Program-made: the position numbers and the translations under genes
Source of the DNA: Novosphingobium piscinae
GTDB taxonomy: Bacteria > Pseudomonadota > Alphaproteobacteria > Sphingomonadales > Sphingomonadaceae
NCBI RefSeq assembly: GCF_014230355.1
Contig: NZ_JACLAX010000004.1
Location: 124,001-188,000, forward strand
Length of the DNA: 64,000 bases
Direction of reading: 5' to 3'
Shown here: piece by piece, positions 60,278 to 64,000 of the stretch
Layout: each line of letters begins with the position of its first letter
Position numbering within the stretch: the first letter of the stretch is position 1
The notes under the pieces: model-generated
Database searches by the model: none
What the model saw: the letters and a program-made list of their open reading frames with translations, nothing else
What the model was told of the DNA's origin: nothing

Positions 60278-61033
60278 ATGACCCGCTTCGCGCTCACCCT
60301 CGAATTCGACGGCACGCCCTTCATGGGGCTGCAGCGCCAGGCGCATGGTCCCAGCGTGCAACAGGCGGTGGAGGAGGCGGTCGAGTCCGTCACGGGCGAG
60401 CAGGTCACCCTCCATGCCGCCGGGCGCACCGACGCCGGGGTCCATGCCCTGGCGATGCGCGCCCATGTTGACGTGGCCAAGACGATCGCCCCGTTCCGTC
60501 TGATGGAGGCGCTCAACGCGCGGCTGCGGCTGGCGGGCTGGCCCATCGCGGTGCTGGCCTGCGATACAAAGCCGGACGACTGGCACGCCCGGTTTTCCTG
60601 CACCGGGCGCAGCTATCTCTACCGGATCGTCAACCGCCGCGCCCCGTTGACGCTCGACGCCGGCCGCGCCTGGCTGGTGAAAGGCCCCGCGCTGGACCAC
60701 GAGGCCATGCACCGCGCCGCCCAGGCGCTGGTCGGCAAGCACGATTTCACCACCTTCCGCTCGAAGCAGTGCCAGGCCGACAGCCCGGTCAAGACGCTCG
60801 ACCGCCTGACAGTGCGGCGGCAGGGCCATGAGCTGCTGATCGAGACCGGCGCCCGCAGCTTCCTGCACCACCAGGTCCGCTCGATGGTCGGCTGCCTCGC
60901 CCTGGTCGGGCTGGGCCACTGGCGCGAGGAGCAGGTGGCCGAAGCTCTCGCCGCGCGCGACCGCCAGGCGCTGGGCCACAACGCCCCGCCCGAGGGGCTG
61001 TACTTCGTGGCCGCGAGCTACGCGGGAGAGTGA
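60278..61033 (+). CDS. truA: tRNA pseudouridine(38-40) synthase TruA
   Basis: 251 residues from ATG 60278. The catalytic aspartate lies in [18 protein letters not shown] near residue 51. [12 protein letters not shown] at the N-terminus, [12 protein letters not shown], and the C-terminal [22 protein letters not shown] are family-typical. Isomerises uridines 38-40 in the anticodon arm. Separated from fmt by a repeat. Confidence 0.97.
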   Translation: MTRFALTLEFDGTPFMGLQRQAHGPSVQQAVEEAVESVTGEQVTLHAAGRTDAGVHALAMRAHVDVAKTIAPFRLMEALNARLRLAGWPIAVLACDTKPDDWHARFSCTGRSYLYRIVNRRAPLTLDAGRAWLVKGPALDHEAMHRAAQALVGKHDFTTFRSKQCQADSPVKTLDRLTVRRQGHELLIETGARSFLHHQVRSMVGCLALVGLGHWREEQVAEALAARDRQALGHNAPPEGLYFVAASYAGE

Positions 61034-61085
61034 CGCGCCTTGGTCCTGATATCGGGCTTTGCTCGTAGCTTGGCCACGTCGAAAC

Positions 61086-61223
61086 CGTCATGCTGAACTT
61101 GTTTCAGCATCCATCCAGGCTCGGGCTCAACGTCAGGGCCGGTCAGCTGGCTGAGGGCTTACGACTTGGTCGCTCCCGCTGCGCCGGGTCGACACTGGAT
61201 GCTGAAACGAGTTCAGCATGACG
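61086..61223. repeat. Inverted repeat pair after truA (CATGCTGAAC family)
   Basis: 61086-61113 (CGTCATGCTGAACTTGTTTC then AGCATCCA) and 61196-61223 are 28-bp inverted arms with one mismatch, 82 bp apart. Each arm is itself a hairpin (ATGCTGAA...TTCAGCAT). Situated between the convergent ends of truA and cobS. Confidence 0.85.
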
Positions 61224-61285
61224 ATGTGGCCTGGGCGATCAGCGGGTGGAACCGGCATGCCTTTGTCTGGCCAGACCCGCCCCCG

Positions 61286-62290
61286 TCACCCCCGGCCGAC
61301 CACGCTTTCCGGCAGGTCCTTGCCGAACACCCGCTGATAGTACTCGGCCACCAGCATGCGCTCGGTCTCGTCGCACTTGTTGAGGAAGGTCAGGCGGAAG
61401 GCAAAGCCCGGATCGTTGAAGATACGGGTGTTCTGCGCCCAGCTGATCACCGTGCGCGGGCTCATCACGGTGGAGATGTCGCCGGCCATGAAGCCCTTGC
61501 GGGTCAGGTCGGCGACGCGGACCATGTCGGCCACCAGCTTGGCGTCGATCTCGGGCACCTTCTTGCCGACGACCTCGCTCTCCACCGCATGCGGCAGGTA
61601 GTTGAGGCCCACCACCAGGTTCCAGCGGTCCATCTGGCCCTGGTTGATCGCCTGGGTGCCGTGATAGAGCCCCGAGGTGTCGCCCAGGCCGACGGTGTTG
61701 GCCGTGGCGAACAGGCGGAAATTGGGGTTCGGACGGATCACGCGGTTCTGGTCGAGCAGGGTCAGCTTGCCCTCGGTCTCGAGCACGCGCTGGATCACGA
61801 ACATCACGTCGGGGCGACCGGCGTCATATTCGTCGAACACCAGCGCGACCGGGCGCTGCAGCGCCCACGGGAGCAGGCCCTCGCGGAATTCGGTCACCTG
61901 CAGCCCGTCGCGCAGGACGATCGCGTCGCGGCCGATCAGGTCGATGCGGCTGATGTGGGCATCGAGGTTGATGCGGATACAGGGCCAGTTGAGCCGGGCC
62001 GCGACCTGCTCGATGTGTGTCGACTTGCCGGTGCCGTGATAGCCCTGGACCATCACGCGGCGGTTGAAGGCGAAGCCGGCCAGGATCGCCAGCGTCGTGT
62101 CCGGATCGAACACGTAGCTGTCGTCGCGATCGGGCACGCGCTCGTCCGCCTGGCTGAAGGCCGGGACCGTCATGTCGATGTCGATCCCGAAGGTCGCCCG
62201 CACGTCGATGGTCGTGTCGGGGGCGGCCAGAATGGTGTTGTCTCGGCTGTCGGTCATAGGGGCGGTCATGCTGCTCATCTCGCTCATCAT
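61286..62290 (-). CDS. cobS: CobS-like AAA+ ATPase (cobaltochelatase subunit)
   Basis: 334 residues from ATG 62290 (several in-frame ATGs follow, e.g. in MTDSRDN, so the start is uncertain). Walker [19 protein letters not shown], Walker [14 protein letters not shown], sensor [22 protein letters not shown] are those of CobS, which with CobT and CobN inserts cobalt in aerobic B12 synthesis. cobT would be expected downstream, beyond the intergenic repeat it is not; truA follows instead. Many Sphingomonadales carry cobS/cobT near a J-domain gene, as here. Confidence 0.88.
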   Translation of the reverse strand: MMSEMSSMTAPMTDSRDNTILAAPDTTIDVRATFGIDIDMTVPAFSQADERVPDRDDSYVFDPDTTLAILAGFAFNRRVMVQGYHGTGKSTHIEQVAARLNWPCIRINLDAHISRIDLIGRDAIVLRDGLQVTEFREGLLPWALQRPVALVFDEYDAGRPDVMFVIQRVLETEGKLTLLDQNRVIRPNPNFRLFATANTVGLGDTSGLYHGTQAINQGQMDRWNLVVGLNYLPHAVESEVVGKKVPEIDAKLVADMVRVADLTRKGFMAGDISTVMSPRTVISWAQNTRIFNDPGFAFRLTFLNKCDETERMLVAEYYQRVFGKDLPESVVGRG

Positions 62291-62363
62291 CGACGCGCCT
62301 ATAGTCCCGGGGTGCAAGCTGCAATAAGCATTCCACGGACTCTCGGGAAGGTGCGAGGATTTG

Positions 62364-62996
62364 ATGAAGCTGTATGGTGCATTGCTCTCGCCCTATGTCC
62401 GCAAGGTCGCCCTGGTCGCCGCGGAAAAAGGTCTTGACTGGACCATGGTGCTGGCCAATCCCGGTGGCGAGGATGCCGCCTTCCGGCAGGCGAGCCCCTT
62501 CGGCAAGATCCCGGCGATCGACGACGACGGCTTCCTGCTGGCCGATTCGAGCGCGATCGTGACCTATCTGGAGGCCAAGTGCCCCAGCCCCGCGCTGCTC
62601 CCGGCCGAACCGCAAGTGCGCGGCCGCGCGGTGTGGTTCGACGAATTTGCCGACACGATCTATTTCGCCGCCGGGATCAAGGTGCTGTTCCACCGCCTGG
62701 TCGGCCCCAAGCTGCTCAAGCGGCCCTATGACGAGGCCGTGGCCCTGCAGGGCGAGGCCGAGCTGCCGCCGATTCTCGCCTATCTCGAATCGGTGGCACC
62801 GCCCGAGGGCTGGCTGGTTGGCGAGCCTTTCTCGCTGGCCGACATCGCCGTGGCCTCGGTGCTGCGCACGCTCGCGGCCGTCGGCTGGGGGCCGGATCGA
62901 GCCCGCTATCCGGCGACGGCGACGTGGTATGCGCGGGTCGCGGCCCGGCCGGCCTGGCAGCACGTCGCCGCGATCGAGGACGCCCGGCGGCGCTAG
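62364..62996 (+). CDS. Glutathione S-transferase family protein 1
   Basis: 210 residues from ATG 62364 (AGGA upstream). The thioredoxin-like N-terminal domain has [18 protein letters not shown], the cis-proline in [12 protein letters not shown] and [14 protein letters not shown], which binds the glutathione gamma-glutamyl group. The helical C-terminal domain has [16 protein letters not shown] (N-capping motif). The activating residue is probably Ser10. Substrate unknown. Divergent from cobS, followed by a second GST. Confidence 0.92.
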   Translation: MKLYGALLSPYVRKVALVAAEKGLDWTMVLANPGGEDAAFRQASPFGKIPAIDDDGFLLADSSAIVTYLEAKCPSPALLPAEPQVRGRAVWFDEFADTIYFAAGIKVLFHRLVGPKLLKRPYDEAVALQGEAELPPILAYLESVAPPEGWLVGEPFSLADIAVASVLRTLAAVGWGPDRARYPATATWYARVAARPAWQHVAAIEDARRR

Positions 62997-63065
62997 TCCG
63001 CCCGCCGGCCATCGTGCGGCCGCAAAGAGCTGCCACGGCGGGCCATCCCGCGACGGAGCAGCAGC

Positions 63066-63695
63066 ATGGCCGAATACACCTTCTACACCCATCCGATGTC
63101 GCGCGGGCAGATCGCCCGCTGGGCGCTGCACGAGGCCGGGGCCGATTACGAGCAGGTGCTGGTCGACTGGGCCGCCAAGCCGGCGGCGCTGCTTGCGGCC
63201 AATCCGATGGGCAAGGTGCCGACTCTGGTTCACCACGCGCTCGACGGCGAGCGCGTGATCACCGAATGCGCGGCGATCTGCGCCTATCTCGCCGAGGCCC
63301 AGCCGGGTGCCGAGTTGCTCCCGCATGACAGCGAGCGCGCCGACTACTTCCGCTGGCTGTTCTTTGCCGCCGGTCCGGTCGAACAGGCGGTGATCTCTCG
63401 TGCAATGGGCTTCGAGCCCCCTGCCGACAAGCAGGGCATGATCGGCTTCGGCAGCTTCGAGCGGACGATGGACACACTGGAAACGCTGTTCGCCGACGGC
63501 CGCGACTGGGTCTGCGGCGATCACTTCACCATGGCCGATGTCTACGTCGGCAGCCAGATCGACTGGGGGCTGACCTTCGGCACGCTGCCGCCACGCGTCG
63601 CCTTCGTCGCCAATGCCGAACGGCTTCAGGCGCGCGAGGCCTATCGGACGGCGAAGGCGATCGACAACGCGCTGATCGCGGAGCAGCGGAAATAG
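63066..63695 (+). CDS. Glutathione S-transferase family protein 2
   Basis: 209 residues. YTHPMSRGQIARWALHEAGADYEQ, PMGKVPTLVH and ITECAAICAYLAEA form the glutathione-binding domain with a serine (Ser10) in the catalytic place; HFTMADVYVGSQIDWG is the helical-domain N-cap. Clearly diverged from the preceding GST, so not a recent duplicate. The pair sits between cobS and the J-domain gene. Confidence 0.92.
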   Translation: MAEYTFYTHPMSRGQIARWALHEAGADYEQVLVDWAAKPAALLAANPMGKVPTLVHHALDGERVITECAAICAYLAEAQPGAELLPHDSERADYFRWLFFAAGPVEQAVISRAMGFEPPADKQGMIGFGSFERTMDTLETLFADGRDWVCGDHFTMADVYVGSQIDWGLTFGTLPPRVAFVANAERLQAREAYRTAKAIDNALIAEQRK

Positions 63696-63720
63696 CGGAG
63701 GAAGGCCAGCTCACCCTGGT

Positions 63721-64000
63721 TCAGGCGAACAGGGTCGAGGTTTTGAGCAGGGTATAGGCCTCGACCACGGCCTGGAGCTTGCTTTCCATGCTGCGATCAC
63801 CGCCGTTGCGATCCGGGTGATAGCGCCGGACCAGCTGCGAATAGCGGCTCCGCAGCGCCTTGCGGTCGGCGTCGGGGGCCAGCCCCAACGCGTCGAGCGC
63901 GCGGCGCTCGTCGGGGGTGGGGACCCGGCCGTCGGAACGGACCTGGCTGCGGAAGGCGCGGGCGCGGCCGCTGATCGCGTCGAGCGGGTCCTTGAAATCG
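63721..64000 (-). CDS. J-domain (DnaJ-like) protein, 5' end outside window
   Basis: 93 C-terminal residues are visible; the frame is open at the window edge. RRALDALGLAPDADRKALRSRYSQLVRRYHPDRNGGDRSMESKLQAVVEAYTLLK is a J domain with the essential HPD motif, placed at the extreme C-terminus as in DjlA-like and small sphingomonad J proteins. It should stimulate an Hsp70. Neighbour of cobS apart from the two GST genes. Confidence 0.88.
   Translation of the reverse strand, partial: DFKDPLDAISGRARAFRSQVRSDGRVPTPDERRALDALGLAPDADRKALRSRYSQLVRRYHPDRNGGDRSMESKLQAVVEAYTLLKTSTLFA

Noticed and set aside
62364..63695. Recent GST gene duplication
   Set aside because: The two proteins share fold motifs but differ throughout, so a recent tandem duplication is not supported.

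Overview
The window reads as a contiguous piece of a GC-rich alphaproteobacterial chromosome, most likely Sphingomonadales (Sphingomonas, Novosphingobium or Erythrobacter-like). The support is the split F1 ATP synthase cluster (atpHAGDC, no Fo genes), three-gene pntA1/pntA2/pntB transhydrogenase, aa3-type oxidase subunit IV, rnhB next to the GANTC methylase ccrM, the chvI-chvG-hprK-rapZ-EIIA-HPr cluster diverging from ATP-dependent pckA, and split gcvPA/gcvPB. Many genes start with GTG or TTG. No phage, plasmid, tRNA, rRNA or CRISPR locus was seen. The genus call is inference from gene content.

Layout. 1-7.4 kb: end of priA, Fe-S (6-4) photolyase, ada with a DUF1203 gene, and a membrane-anchored trypsin-like protease. 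7.7-12.7 kb: atpHAGDC, interrupted by palindromic repeats. 12.8-17.9 kb: a GT-C-like membrane protein, small secreted and HNH proteins, cpaF and an EamA transporter. 18-22.9 kb (minus): gcvT-gcvH-gcvPA-gcvPB behind a tandem glycine riboswitch. 22.9-29.5 kb (minus): epimerase, dNTPase, racemase, a lipoprotein, and the pnt operon carrying an inserted DUF559 gene. 29.6-38.3 kb: an NtrC-type regulator, folP, ccrM, rnhB, and a plus-strand run of GNAT, DUF1285, NUDIX, cca and an aspartic protease. 38.3-39.65 kb: gene-free and repeat-rich. 39.65-48.3 kb: parC, a Flp pilin, ferredoxin, two cysteine desulfurases, a hydrolase and a DUF885 protein. 48.5-55.9 kb: pckA and the ChvGI/PTS regulatory cluster ending in an rRNA/tRNA methylase and a strong terminator. 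56-64 kb: rmuC, def, recR, fmt, truA, cobS, two GSTs and a J-domain protein cut by the window edge.

How it works together. Most of the window is housekeeping: energy (ATP synthase, transhydrogenase, PEPCK), one-carbon and glycine metabolism (gcv, folP, fmt, def), DNA repair and replication (priA, ada, photolyase, recR, rmuC, parC, rnhB) and signalling. Overlapping ATGA, GTGA or TTGA stop-start junctions suggest translational coupling in ada/DUF1203, gcvPA/gcvPB, racemase/dNTPase, the two desulfurases and DUF1285/NUDIX.

The most interesting signals are not ordinary genes. (i) A DUF559 nuclease-like gene sits inside the pnt operon, bounded by about 46-bp inverted repeats whose internal hairpin covaries, and the repeat encodes the protein's tail. 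(ii) Eight GANTC sites lie in 123 bp just upstream of ccrM, three of them inside a perfect 33-nt palindrome. (iii) A 116-bp tandem array of two-hairpin units lies at 38.6-39.15 kb. (iv) A sigma-54-type activator has GAFPGA in place of GAFTGA.
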